In this document: one piece after another, positions 6,648-13,598 of the stretch
Layout of the letters: each line of letters begins with the position of its first letter
Numbering within the stretch: the first letter of the stretch is position 1
NCBI GenBank assembly: GCA_036397875.1
Contig: DASWIC010000063.1
Location: 1-18,037, forward strand
Reading direction: 5' to 3'
Origin: SG8-41 sp036397875
Lineage (GTDB): Bacteria; Pseudomonadota; Gammaproteobacteria; Burkholderiales; SG8-41
DNA: 18,037 nucleotides
Notes under the pieces: generated by a model
Databases searched by the model: none
Told to the model about the DNA's origin: nothing
Seen by the model: the letters and a program-made list of their open reading frames with translations, nothing else
Translations under genes and position numbers: made by a program

Positions 6648-7466
6648 TCAGCGACGCTGGCACGACGGGCAAAAAAACGTCGAGCGCTGTCCCTGCCGCA
6701 TTCCCCTGATTTTCGCGCCGCAGCGCCGGCACGGCGAGCCGGCGCTGTCGTAGACCAGGAACTGGCTCTGGTAGTTGCCGGCCATCCCGTTGCTCGCCAC
6801 GTAATCCCTGAGGCTGCTGCCGCCGGCTTCGATCGCGAGTTCGAGAGTTTCGCGGATGCTTGCCGCGAGCGCGTTACAGCGCTCGCGGCTCAATCGCCGC
6901 GCGGCGATGCGCGGCGATATCCCCGCCCGGAACAGCGCCTCGTTCGCGTAGATGTTGCCCAGGCCCGCGACCACGTGGCCGTCCATCAGCACGTGCTTGA
7001 TGGCGGCGCTGCGATTGCGCGCGGCCGCGTGCAGCACCGCCCCGTCGAAGGCTCCGGAAAGCGGCTCCGGGCCGATCTCCGCCAGCAGGGGGTGAGCAAG
7101 CGGATCTCCCGCCTGCCACAGCACCAGACCGAAGCGGCGCGGGTCGCGCAGCCGCACGACCGTTCCGTTCTCCAGCACCAGGTCGAAATGATCGTGGGGG
7201 GTCGGTGCCGCGCCGTCCCGGACCACCCACAGCCGCCCCGACATGCCGAGATGCAGGAGGAGCGTGCCGCTGCCGCAATCCACCAGCAGGTACTTGCCGC
7301 GGCGCGCGAGCGCGCGAATGGTCGCGCCGGCGATGAGCTGCGGCAGCCGGCGCGGCACCGGCTGGCGCAGCCGCCGGTCGCGCACGACGACGGTCCGGAT
7401 GCGCTGGCCGACCAGCAGTGGCTCCAGCCCGCGCCGCGTCGTTTCTACTTCTGGTAACTCAGGCAC
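6648..7466 (-). CDS. mutM: MutM/Fpg, formamidopyrimidine-DNA glycosylase
   Basis: MutM removes 8-oxoguanine and formamidopyrimidines from DNA and cuts the strand by beta,delta-elimination. The 272-residue protein starts at GTG 7466, giving the essential N-terminus M-PELPEVETTRRGL with the catalytic Pro (after Met removal) and Glu. The conserved Lys of RRGKYLL is at about residue 57, HLGMSGRL is at about residue 70, and the GLGNIYANEALF helix-two-turn-helix region is intact. The C-terminal zinc finger is CRRCGAKIRG...FFCPSCQRR (CxxC, 16 residues, CxxC). Open frame continues upstream to 7544, but that part encodes the nonamer repeat and is not MutM. A 22-base stretch of this gene is repeated at 5972. 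Confidence 0.96.
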   Translation of the reverse strand: MPELPEVETTRRGLEPLLVGQRIRTVVVRDRRLRQPVPRRLPQLIAGATIRALARRGKYLLVDCGSGTLLLHLGMSGRLWVVRDGAAPTPHDHFDLVLENGTVVRLRDPRRFGLVLWQAGDPLAHPLLAEIGPEPLSGAFDGAVLHAAARNRSAAIKHVLMDGHVVAGLGNIYANEALFRAGISPRIAARRLSRERCNALAASIRETLELAIEAGGSSLRDYVASNGMAGNYQSQFLVYDSAGSPCRRCGAKIRGMRQGQRSTFFCPSCQRR

Positions 7467-7479
7467 AAGAGCATTTATG

Positions 7480-7506
7480 CCACAGAGATCACAGAGAACA
7501 CAGAGA
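7480..7506. repeat. Nonamer tandem repeat (three units)
   Basis: Three consecutive 9-base units, CCACAGAGA, TCACAGAGA and ACACAGAGA, lie 14 bases upstream of the mutM start. They differ only at the first base, plus one at the second position. This looks like a small dispersed intergenic repeat; function unknown. Confidence 0.6.
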
Positions 7507-7603
7507 AGTCTCGAATGAACACAACCTCTACCCAAAGCCACCAATCACCGGACTTGGAGCAGGTCTGCTCGGATGCGAAATAGGGTCCTAGGGCCTGCCC
7601 TGG

Positions 7604-7681
7604 TTGCTCTTGTGCTCGAAATGATATATTGTGTGCAACATACTTTGAGTATAGAGATTGTTACGTTGCACAAAGTATACT
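7604..7681 (+). promoter_or_regulatory. Candidate promoter and AbiEi-type operator
   Basis: The region before the AbiEi-MntA gene is A+T-rich. GTGCAAC at 7633-7639 is inverted at 7665-7671, and ATACTTTG at 7640-7647 is inverted at 7671-7678. ATACT/AGTAT forms its own 5-bp dyad at 7640-7652, and AGTATACT at 7674-7681 is a perfect 8-base palindrome touching the start codon. AbiEi antitoxins are known to repress their own promoters by binding inverted repeats, so an operator is a reasonable reading. A TATATT (7625-7630) with TTGCTC (7604-7609) 15 bases upstream is a possible, imperfect promoter. Confidence 0.45.
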
Positions 7682-8827
7682 ATGCAACCCATTGGTGGAC
7701 TTAGCAGAAACTCACGCGGGAGACTGGTCAAGGTTCTCCGTAGTAGCAAGGGCTTAATCTCCGCGGCAGACGCATCACGCGCGCTGAACGTCGGTCAGGC
7801 GGAAGCAGCGCAGATGCTGGCGGGTTGGTCCGCGCGTGGCTGGCTGACGCGGGTGCGGCGCGGCCTGTACGTCCCGGTCCCGCTCGAAGCGTCGACACCG
7901 GACATTGCGCTCGAAGATGCGTGGGCGGTCGCCGACCGCCTTTTTGCTCCGTGCTACATCGGCGGCTGGAGTGCCGCCGAGCATTGGGGTTTCACCGAGC
8001 AGCTTTTCCGCTCCACTCTGATCGTCACCACTCGCCGTCCCCGGGCTCGCAGGGTCGAGGCGCGCGGAGCGGTCTTCATTGTACGCACGGTCGAGGAACG
8101 CGCCATGTTCGGATTCAAACCCGTCTGGCGTGGCAAAGCGAAAATTAACGTCGCCGACCCGACCCGCACGATCCTCGACATACTCGACACGCCGGCACTC
8201 GGTGGAGGGATACGGTCGGTGCTGGATATGCTGAAGATGTACTTGGCTTCCAAGTACCGCGATCCTCAGTCGCTCGTCCGCTATGCCGATCAGCTCGGCA
8301 ATAAGGCCGTGTTCAAGCGCCTGGGCTATTTGGCGGCGACGTTTTTTCCGAACGAAGGGGAGATCGTCGCCGAATGCCGTAAGCGGCTCTCGGCGGGGAA
8401 CGCCAAGCTCGATCCCAAACTGCCCGCCGAGCGGCTCGCTACAGCGTGGCGCCTGTGGGTGCCTGAATTGGAGCGGGATTCCGCCCGGGCCGGTGTGGCC
8501 GGGGCTAAACTTGGACGGGGGGATAAAGCGTCAATGAATCGAACGCAGATTTTGGGGTTGCTGGCGGAGCGGCAGCAGGAAATCGCGGCGCGCTACGGGG
8601 TGAAGCGCCTTGCGTTGTTCGGCTCCGCGGCGCGGGATGAGCTCGGCGCGTCGAGCGACGTGGACGTGCTGGTCGAGTTCGCCGGCCCAGCGACGTTCGG
8701 CGCATACATGGACCTCAAATTCTACCTGGAGGACCTGCTCGGGCGACCGGTGGACCTGGTGACCGACAAGGCCGTGCGGGACGAACTCAGGCCCTATATC
8801 GAGAAGGAGATGATCCGTGTCGCGTGA
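7682..8827 (+). CDS. AbiEi-type antitoxin fused in frame to MntA-type nucleotidyltransferase
   Basis: Residues 1 to about 262 match the AbiEi family of type IV antitoxins: a winged-helix domain (GRLVKVLRSSKGLISAADAS to RRGLYVPVP, about residues 10-60), then the larger domain ending in the family-typical WRLWVPE. A poorly conserved linker of about 20 residues follows. From Met285 the sequence is an MntA-type nucleotidyltransferase with GSAARDELGASSDVDVLVEF: Gly314-Ser315, Asp326, Asp328, and a likely third acidic residue, Asp358. MntA enzymes inactivate HepT by adding AMP to its active-site tyrosine, and hepT is next. The junction runs through a G6 run (8517-8522); changing its length by one separates the two proteins. 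The ATG at 7682 is preferred to a TTG at 7658, which lies inside the operator. No AbiEii gene follows. Confidence 0.8.
   Translation: MQPIGGLSRNSRGRLVKVLRSSKGLISAADASRALNVGQAEAAQMLAGWSARGWLTRVRRGLYVPVPLEASTPDIALEDAWAVADRLFAPCYIGGWSAAEHWGFTEQLFRSTLIVTTRRPRARRVEARGAVFIVRTVEERAMFGFKPVWRGKAKINVADPTRTILDILDTPALGGGIRSVLDMLKMYLASKYRDPQSLVRYADQLGNKAVFKRLGYLAATFFPNEGEIVAECRKRLSAGNAKLDPKLPAERLATAWRLWVPELERDSARAGVAGAKLGRGDKASMNRTQILGLLAERQQEIAARYGVKRLALFGSAARDELGASSDVDVLVEFAGPATFGAYMDLKFYLEDLLGRPVDLVTDKAVRDELRPYIEKEMIRVA
8517..8522 (+). other. G6 homopolymer at the AbiEi/MntA junction
   Basis: Six G residues lie 11 bases before the internal ATG (8534) of the MntA part. With five G, the upstream frame ends at the TGA of 8535-8537, overlapping that ATG as ATGA. 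With seven G it ends at TAA (8524-8526 in present numbering). Only six, or six plus or minus three, gives the fusion. Confidence 0.85.
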
Positions 8828-9170
8828 ATGGCGGCTCTACGTTGCCGACATGAAGGCCTGCTGCGAACGGGTCACCGAGTACACCTCCGGGTTGAACCGC
8901 GAGGAATTCCTGAACCGGCGACTGGTGTACGACGCCACCCTCCGCAACCTTGAGCTGCTCGGCGAATCGGCACGGAACGTTCCGGAGGAGGCCCGCGCGC
9001 TGGCGCCGGACATCCCATGGCGTCGCATCGTCGGTGTGCGCAACGTCCTGATTCACGGCTACCTGGGCATTGATGACGACATCATCTGGGACATCGTCAG
9101 TAACGAGGTGGAGAAGCTGCTCGTGGCCTTGGAAAAGCTGGAGGCGGAAACCCCCGCATCGGGCGGCTGA
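8817..9170 (+). CDS. hepT: HepT-type HEPN toxin (putative RNase)
   Basis: This is a 117-residue all-helical HEPN-domain protein of the HepT/DUF86 family, the toxin of the MntA/HepT (type VII) system. The catalytic RX4HXY motif is complete: Arg75-Asn-Val-Leu-Ile-His80-Gly-Tyr82. Arg and His are the expected RNase residues and Tyr82 the expected AMPylation site. The N-terminal ELLGESARNVPEEAR helix is typical of the family. The start is a GTG at 8817 with an excellent AAGGAG site six bases upstream (8804-8809). It overlaps the MntA end by 11 bases, so expression is coupled to the nucleotidyltransferase. No changes suggest decay. An RNA target is not predictable from the sequence. Confidence 0.88.
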   Translation: MSREWRLYVADMKACCERVTEYTSGLNREEFLNRRLVYDATLRNLELLGESARNVPEEARALAPDIPWRRIVGVRNVLIHGYLGIDDDIIWDIVSNEVEKLLVALEKLEAETPASGG

Positions 9171-9182
9171 CACCGGCAGCGG

Positions 9183-9293
9183 CATGAGCGGATAGCGGCA
9201 CCAGAAGAACTCTTCATCGAGGGAAGGCCGGCCAATTACGGCAAGTCGCTGGAAAGCTGGATCTGGGACGCGGCGTGCTCGATACGTGGGGCG
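9183..9293 (+). pseudogene. Remnant of type I restriction-modification subunit M (hsdM N-terminus)
   Basis: Translating 9201-9293 gives PEELFIEGRPA followed by NYGKSLESWIWDAACSIRGA. This closely resembles the start of HsdM, the methyltransferase subunit of type I restriction systems, whose N-terminus normally continues through a PKYKDYILPL-type segment. Here the similarity stops after the Arg-Gly-Ala and is replaced by a REP-like repeat. An ATG at 9184 is in another frame and meets a stop at 9193, so the remnant has no working start. Only about 35 codons survive. It lies 12 bases after hepT, suggesting that a restriction system once stood here. The identification comes from recognised family sequence, without a search. 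Confidence 0.65.
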
Positions 9294-9360
9294 GGGCCCC
9301 TGTTCGCTGCCGAGCAGGGCAGGGGACCGCACAAGTTCACGACATGGCGGCGGCGAACCG

Positions 9361-9522
9361 AGGCGCCCTTTCTCTTTGGTGACTTTCGCTTTGGGCGAGC
9401 TAAGAGAAAGTCAACGGGACCGGGGCCGCGCCCCGGGCAATGCGCGGCGCAGCCGCGCTACAAGCGACGCAACTCCCACCACCCCGCCTGTTACGCAGGC
9501 ACCCCTCCTCGGGCAGGAGGGG
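9361..9522. repeat. REP-like intergenic repeat unit with several hairpins
   Basis: Contains CTTTCTCTT (9368-9376) inverted at 9402-9410, GCCTG/CAGGC at 9486-9500, and CCCCTCCT/AGGAGGGG at 9502-9522 with a 5-base loop. The layout (TTTCTCTT..., then a G+C-rich middle, then a CCTCC hairpin) resembles a dispersed repeat seen between genes in many beta- and gammaproteobacterial genomes. It lies between the convergent hepT and DUF4340 genes; the last hairpin could help end transcription but has no T run. Short open frames through it are not credible genes. Together with the hsdM remnant it fills the 363-base gap 9171-9533. Confidence 0.6.
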
Positions 9523-9533
9523 AGTTTACGGAT

Positions 9534-10388
9534 CTACTTCTTGGCCGCGGGCTCATCGCGGGCGGCGGGCGGGGACAGTAGCCGCTGCGCCAGCTCGGCG
9601 CGGACATGGTACTGCAGCTTCTCGTCGGAACGCGCGAGCACCAGTTCCGGCTCGCGGGACAGTATGCCGAGCGTAAAGCCGCCACCATTCGCCAGCTGAA
9701 TCCTGATTTCCTCCCGCGCTCTCGTCGCCGGGCGCAGCTCCACGCGCAGGGCGCTGGCAAGCCGCCACTCCTCCACCCAGCGGAGGAGGTCGTCCTGGCT
9801 CAAGTCGCCCGTCCCTGGCTTCAGCGTCCACTTCCCGTCGTGCTGCGCGACCGTGAAACGCCTCGTTTCGAAGCGCACCGGCGCTTCCTGGGGACCGAAC
9901 AGCTGGCGGCTGGCCGCGTCGGCGGCCCGCGCCGGCAGCGCCATGCCAAAACGCGGGTGCACGGCGTAGACGGCATCGCCTGACATCACGTATTGCTCGC
10001 GCGTGATCTCGTTCACCAGGCCGAAGCTGAACGCCTGCCCGTCCACAATGATGCGCGCCTGCGGCGGCGCCAGGCCGAAGCGGCCGGGATTGCCGGCGGG
10101 CAGCTTGTGCGCCGCTTTCGCTTGAACGATCGCGAGCAGCTGCTGCACCCGCGCGCCGTCCGCGCGCGCGGCGAACGGCGCGGTGACGAACCAGCCGTCC
10201 CGCCTTTTTTCGAGCACAACCGGCGCGGCGCCAGCGCGCTCGACCCTCAGGGACAGCGCCTCCTCGGGCTTCAACGCGGACAGCTGAAACTCGATGGCGG
10301 CGTCCTGGCCGGGCCTCAGGTAAAAAAAGGCGCCCAGTGCAACAACGGTTACGGTGAGGGCCGCGTTCAACCACCCCACGCGGCTCAT
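9534..10388 (-). CDS. DUF4340 domain protein of the Gld-type ABC operon
   Basis: This 284-residue protein has one N-terminal membrane anchor (about residues 5-24) and then a mainly beta, soluble region expected outside the cytoplasm. The sequence FQLSALKPEEALSLRVERAG, followed by a VVLEKRRDGWFVTAPFAARAD stretch, matches the DUF4340 pattern of repeated small domains, here with at least two copies (a second WTLKPG-type unit is near residue 205). Function is unknown; the family travels with GldG-like auxiliary proteins. It starts at ATG 10388, overlapping the GldG-like stop as ATGA, so translation is coupled. It is the last gene of the operon and is convergent with hepT. Longer frames running up to 11255 are not part of it. 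Confidence 0.82.
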   Translation of the reverse strand: MSRVGWLNAALTVTVVALGAFFYLRPGQDAAIEFQLSALKPEEALSLRVERAGAAPVVLEKRRDGWFVTAPFAARADGARVQQLLAIVQAKAAHKLPAGNPGRFGLAPPQARIIVDGQAFSFGLVNEITREQYVMSGDAVYAVHPRFGMALPARAADAASRQLFGPQEAPVRFETRRFTVAQHDGKWTLKPGTGDLSQDDLLRWVEEWRLASALRVELRPATRAREEIRIQLANGGGFTLGILSREPELVLARSDEKLQYHVRAELAQRLLSPPAARDEPAAKK

Positions 10389-11737
10389 ATCCGACGCCTG
10401 CGCCACCAGATCGCGAGGCCCGTGATCATGAAGGTCAGTGGGGCCGCGATCAGGAAGCAGAAAGCGATGAGATAGAGCGTGACGCGGTCGATGTCGATCT
10501 GGCTGTCGGCGGCCTCGCGTGGCTGAATCACGATCATGCGGTCGTCGCCGGCGAGCCAGTTGACCACGTTGACGCCGAGATCGCGGTTGCCGCCGTTGCC
10601 GATGAAGGCGTTCGACAGGAAATTGCCGTTGCCCACCACCACCACGCGCTGCTGGCGGTCGCCGACCGCGCGCTCGAACACACGGGCGATGGTGATCGGG
10701 CCGATGATGTCGCGGCTCCTGTCGCAGCGGCCCTCGAGCTTGCCGGTCTTGACGCAGCCGCGCGGCGCGACCTCGATCAGCGGCCGCACCCGCCACTCGT
10801 CGCTTTCGATGGCCTCGATCTGGCGCGCCTGCGGGTAGATCGTGATGAGGTTGAAGCCGTCGGTGATGGCGTGGCGGCCGTATACCGCGGCGATCGCGAG
10901 GGCGGGCGACGCGCCGTAGCGGGCCGCCTCGGGATCGGCGACGATGCCCGGCGTGAGCACGAGCCCGAGCAATTCCGCGACCGGCGCGAGCCCGCGCAGC
11001 GGCTCGGGATCGATCAGCCACAGCAGGTTGCCGCCGCCGGCGACGTAACGCCGGATCTTCTCGACCTCGAGGTCGAGCAGGTTCACCTGGGGGCTGGCGA
11101 TGACGAGCAGCGCGGCGTTGGCCGGCATTTCCTGGGCGAGCGCGAGATTGACCCCGCTCACGCGAAAGCCCTTCAACTCGAGCTGGCGCCCGAATTCGCC
11201 GAGATCGTGGTTGGCGGGCCCGTTCAGCTTGCGCTCCCCGTGCCCGTCGAGCCACACCACCAGCCGGTCGGTGCCGCGCGCGAGCCGCAGCAAGGCGTTC
11301 GCGACGGCCTGCTCGTTGAACTCGACCAGGCGCTCGGTGCGGCGCTGGTAGGTCAACACGAGCTCGATCGGCGCGCGCACCCCCGCCTCCGCGGCGGCTT
11401 TCGGCTGCTCGCGCGGGTCGATGATGGTGAACGCGAGATCGGGTTTCGCCCGCTGGTACGGGCGCAAGAAATCCTCGATGCGCCGGTGCACGTGCTCGCC
11501 GCGCGCGTCCCGCGGCAGCGCATAGGCGGTGATGGTGACCGGCCCCTCGAGACGTTTCAGCACGTCCAGCGTGGCCGGTGACAGGGTGTTGCGGTGGCTC
11601 TGCGTGAGATCGTGCTCGACGCGATATTCGCGCGCGAGGTGGGCGAGCAGCGCGGTCAACGCGAGGAGCAGCACCACGAACAGCCCGTGGTGCGCCAGGG
11701 ACCGCAGGCGGCGCGGGCTGGTTGACTTGCTCGTCAT
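10385..11737 (-). CDS. GldG-like auxiliary ABC transporter protein
   Basis: This 450-residue protein resembles GldG, the auxiliary protein of ABC-2 exporters (ABC_transp_aux domain). An N-terminal membrane segment (about residues 14-37) is followed by a large extracytoplasmic domain. That domain includes RNTLSPATLDVLKRLEGPV, the typical 'surface needs ATP'-type start, and GGNLLWLIDPE with a GATase-like fold pattern near residue 240. A C-terminal membrane helix (about residues 420-445) ends in WWRRRRI. In gliding Bacteroidetes GldF/GldG are linked to motility; in Proteobacteria the role is unknown. It starts at ATG 11737, overlapping the permease stop as ATGA, and its own stop overlaps the DUF4340 start. 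Confidence 0.85.
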   Translation of the reverse strand: MTSKSTSPRRLRSLAHHGLFVVLLLALTALLAHLAREYRVEHDLTQSHRNTLSPATLDVLKRLEGPVTITAYALPRDARGEHVHRRIEDFLRPYQRAKPDLAFTIIDPREQPKAAAEAGVRAPIELVLTYQRRTERLVEFNEQAVANALLRLARGTDRLVVWLDGHGERKLNGPANHDLGEFGRQLELKGFRVSGVNLALAQEMPANAALLVIASPQVNLLDLEVEKIRRYVAGGGNLLWLIDPEPLRGLAPVAELLGLVLTPGIVADPEAARYGASPALAIAAVYGRHAITDGFNLITIYPQARQIEAIESDEWRVRPLIEVAPRGCVKTGKLEGRCDRSRDIIGPITIARVFERAVGDRQQRVVVVGNGNFLSNAFIGNGGNRDLGVNVVNWLAGDDRMIVIQPREAADSQIDIDRVTLYLIAFCFLIAAPLTFMITGLAIWWRRRRI

Positions 11738-12504
11738 CCGCGCAACCGCTGCGCGTCGAGCTGGCGGATCGCCAGCGCGAGAGAAAGCGCGGTGAGGAGC
11801 ATCAGGCAGGCCGCCGCGTAGGTATCGAGCAGGCCCCTGCCGAAGGGCTCGAAGCTCTGGATGGGCGAAAACACCTGCGCCAGGCTCGCCGCCGCCGTCC
11901 AGCCGCGCGCGCGCAGGCCATCGCCCGCCGCCTCGCCGGCGAGCACCATGCCGAGCTGGGCGGCGAAGGCGCCGATCGCGGCGACCACGGGGTGCACGGT
12001 GAGGCAGGACACGAACAGGCTCACCGCGGCAAAGGCCGCGGCGAGCAGCAGGAGCCCGGCCACCAGGGCGCCCAGCATTCCCCAGTCCAGGCGCGCCGCT
12101 CCGGCGAGCGAGAGCGGCATCAGGGCGGTCAACGCCACGATGCCCGCGAGAAACGCGGCCAGGCCGAGGAATTTTCCGAGCACGATCTCGCTCATCGAGA
12201 CCGGCGCGGACATGAGCAGCACCATCGTCTGGTTGCGGCGCTCCTCCGCGATCAGCCGCATGGCGAGGACCGGCACCGCGAACAGCAGCACCGCCGCCGC
12301 CGTGCCGAAGACCGGGCCGGCCACGAGATCGGTGATGCCGGGCGGGCTCGCCATCTGCGCGAGCTGCGGCTGCAGCTGGAGAAAATCGTCGAGGCGGCGC
12401 AGGAAGGCATAGCCGACGATCAACTGCATCACGGTGAGCACCACCCACGCGAGCGGCGAGGCGAACAGCGATCTCAGCTCTTTGCCCGCGATGGTGAGGA
12501 TCAT
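11734..12504 (-). CDS. ABC-2 type permease, GldF-like
   Basis: This is a 256-residue integral membrane protein with about six hydrophobic segments. It starts MILTIAGKELRSLFASPLAW, a pattern typical of GldF/NosY-type ABC-2 permeases. Between membrane segments two and three lies MRLIAEERRNQTMVLLMSAPVSMSEIVLGK, the conserved EERRxxT-xLLxSxP coupling region of ABC-2 permeases. It should form the channel for the adjoining ATPase. Start ATG 12504 follows the ATPase stop by 19 bases, with GAAGG upstream as the ribosome site. Its stop overlaps the GldG-like start. The cargo cannot be inferred. Confidence 0.88.
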   Translation of the reverse strand: MILTIAGKELRSLFASPLAWVVLTVMQLIVGYAFLRRLDDFLQLQPQLAQMASPPGITDLVAGPVFGTAAAVLLFAVPVLAMRLIAEERRNQTMVLLMSAPVSMSEIVLGKFLGLAAFLAGIVALTALMPLSLAGAARLDWGMLGALVAGLLLLAAAFAAVSLFVSCLTVHPVVAAIGAFAAQLGMVLAGEAAGDGLRARGWTAAASLAQVFSPIQSFEPFGRGLLDTYAAACLMLLTALSLALAIRQLDAQRLRG

Positions 12505-12523
12505 GGGGCCTTCGTTCCGCGGC

Positions 12524-13510
12524 TCATGCGACGTCCTCTTGGCGGGTCAGGCGGACGAAGACGTCCTCCAGGCTCGTCTGTGCCGGCGTCAGCTGGTACA
12601 GACCCCAGTCGCGCGCCGCGGCCGCCTTCACCAGCGCATCGGTTGGATCGGCGCCCGGGGAGAACTGGACGCGGAATGAGCCCGGCTCGACGGCGTCGAC
12701 GGCCGCCACGCCCGGCAACGCCGCGAGCTCGGCACGCGGCGGCGCGCGGCGCAGTCCCACCAGCACGGTCGCGCCGCGCTCGAACTGCTTGAGCGCCGCG
12801 ATGGTGTCGCTGTAGACGAGCTCGCCGTGGTGCATGATCTGCACGCGGTCGCACACCGCCTCCACCTCCGGCAGGATATGGGTGGACAGGATCACGCTGT
12901 GCGCGCCGCCCAGCTCGCGGATCAGCGCCCGGATGTCGCGGATCTGATTGGGGTCGAGGCCGATCGTGGGCTCGTCGAGCACCACCACGTCGGGCGCGTG
13001 CACGATCGCCTGCGCGATGCCGACGCGCTGCTGGTAGCCCTTGGAAAGCGCGCCGATCAGCTTCCCCCCGGTCTCGGCGAGGCCGCAGCGCTGCTTGGCG
13101 GTTCCCACCGCCTCGCCGCGGCGCGCGCGCGGCACTCGGTGCAGCCTTGCCGCCAGCCCGAGGTACTCGTCCACGGTCAGCTCGCGGTAAAGCGGCGGCA
13201 CCTCCGGCAGGTAGCCGATGCGCGCCTTGGCGGCAACCGGATCCTCCAGGAGGTCGATGCCGCAGATGCTGATCTCGCCGCGCGACGGCGCGAGATTGCC
13301 GGTCAGCATGTGCATGGTGGTGGTCTTGCCGGCGCCGTTCGGTCCGAGAAAACCGAGCACCTCGCCGCGCCGCAACTCGAGGGTGATGTCGTTGACCGCG
13401 ATGTGACTGCCGAAGCTGCGGGTCAGGCCCCGCGCGAAGATGGTGCTGGCTGCTTCCTGTTCCGGCATCGTGGCGACAGGCACGGCGCAATCCGTGCTTG
13501 TGGAGTGCAT
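12524..13510 (-). CDS. ABC transporter ATP-binding protein, GldA-like
   Basis: This 328-residue protein is the ATPase of the GldFG-like exporter and the first gene of the operon. Walker A is GFLGPNGAGKTTTMHML, the signature is LSKGYQQRVGIAQA, Walker B is VVVLDEPTIGLDP, and the H-loop reads ILSTHIL. About 100 C-terminal residues beyond the ATPase core (from EALKQF onward) are typical of drug/copper/gliding exporter ATPases. The listed start, ATG 13510, is only two bases from a TATATT on the minus strand. If that is the -10 (TTCATT lies 17 bases upstream), the real start is more likely ATG 13468 (MPEQEAAS), which still leaves a complete ATPase domain. Divergent from the TPR gene. Confidence 0.87.
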   Translation of the reverse strand: MHSTSTDCAVPVATMPEQEAASTIFARGLTRSFGSHIAVNDITLELRRGEVLGFLGPNGAGKTTTMHMLTGNLAPSRGEISICGIDLLEDPVAAKARIGYLPEVPPLYRELTVDEYLGLAARLHRVPRARRGEAVGTAKQRCGLAETGGKLIGALSKGYQQRVGIAQAIVHAPDVVVLDEPTIGLDPNQIRDIRALIRELGGAHSVILSTHILPEVEAVCDRVQIMHHGELVYSDTIAALKQFERGATVLVGLRRAPPRAELAALPGVAAVDAVEPGSFRVQFSPGADPTDALVKAAAARDWGLYQLTPAQTSLEDVFVRLTRQEDVA

Positions 13511-13526
13511 GAAATATACCTAATAT
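13498..13526 (+). promoter_or_regulatory. Candidate promoter of the TPR lipoprotein gene
   Basis: TTGTGG (13498-13503) and TAATAT (13521-13526) are 17 bases apart, 73 bases before the TPR start. It overlaps the candidate promoter of the divergent ABC operon. Both hexamers are partial matches. Confidence 0.35.
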
Positions 13527-13598
13527 GTGGCTGTTAATGAAGCCGCCGGCCTGCCCGCCGCACCACCCATCATCCGCCCGTTTTCCCCTTCCGGACTC

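Noticed and set aside
7467..7544. N-terminal extension of MutM
   Set aside because: MutM needs Pro right after the initiator Met, which only the GTG at 7466 gives; the extension encodes the nonamer repeat.
9286..9699. 137-residue frame after the hsdM scar
   Set aside because: It is translated REP-like repeat running into the antisense of the DUF4340 gene.
9534..11255. 573-residue version of the DUF4340 gene
   Set aside because: The first ~289 residues are an Arg-rich out-of-frame reading of the GldG-like gene; the real start is the ATG at 10388 in an ATGA overlap.
10385..12448. 687-residue version of the GldG-like gene
   Set aside because: The upstream part reads the permease gene in the wrong frame. 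The real start is ATG 11737.
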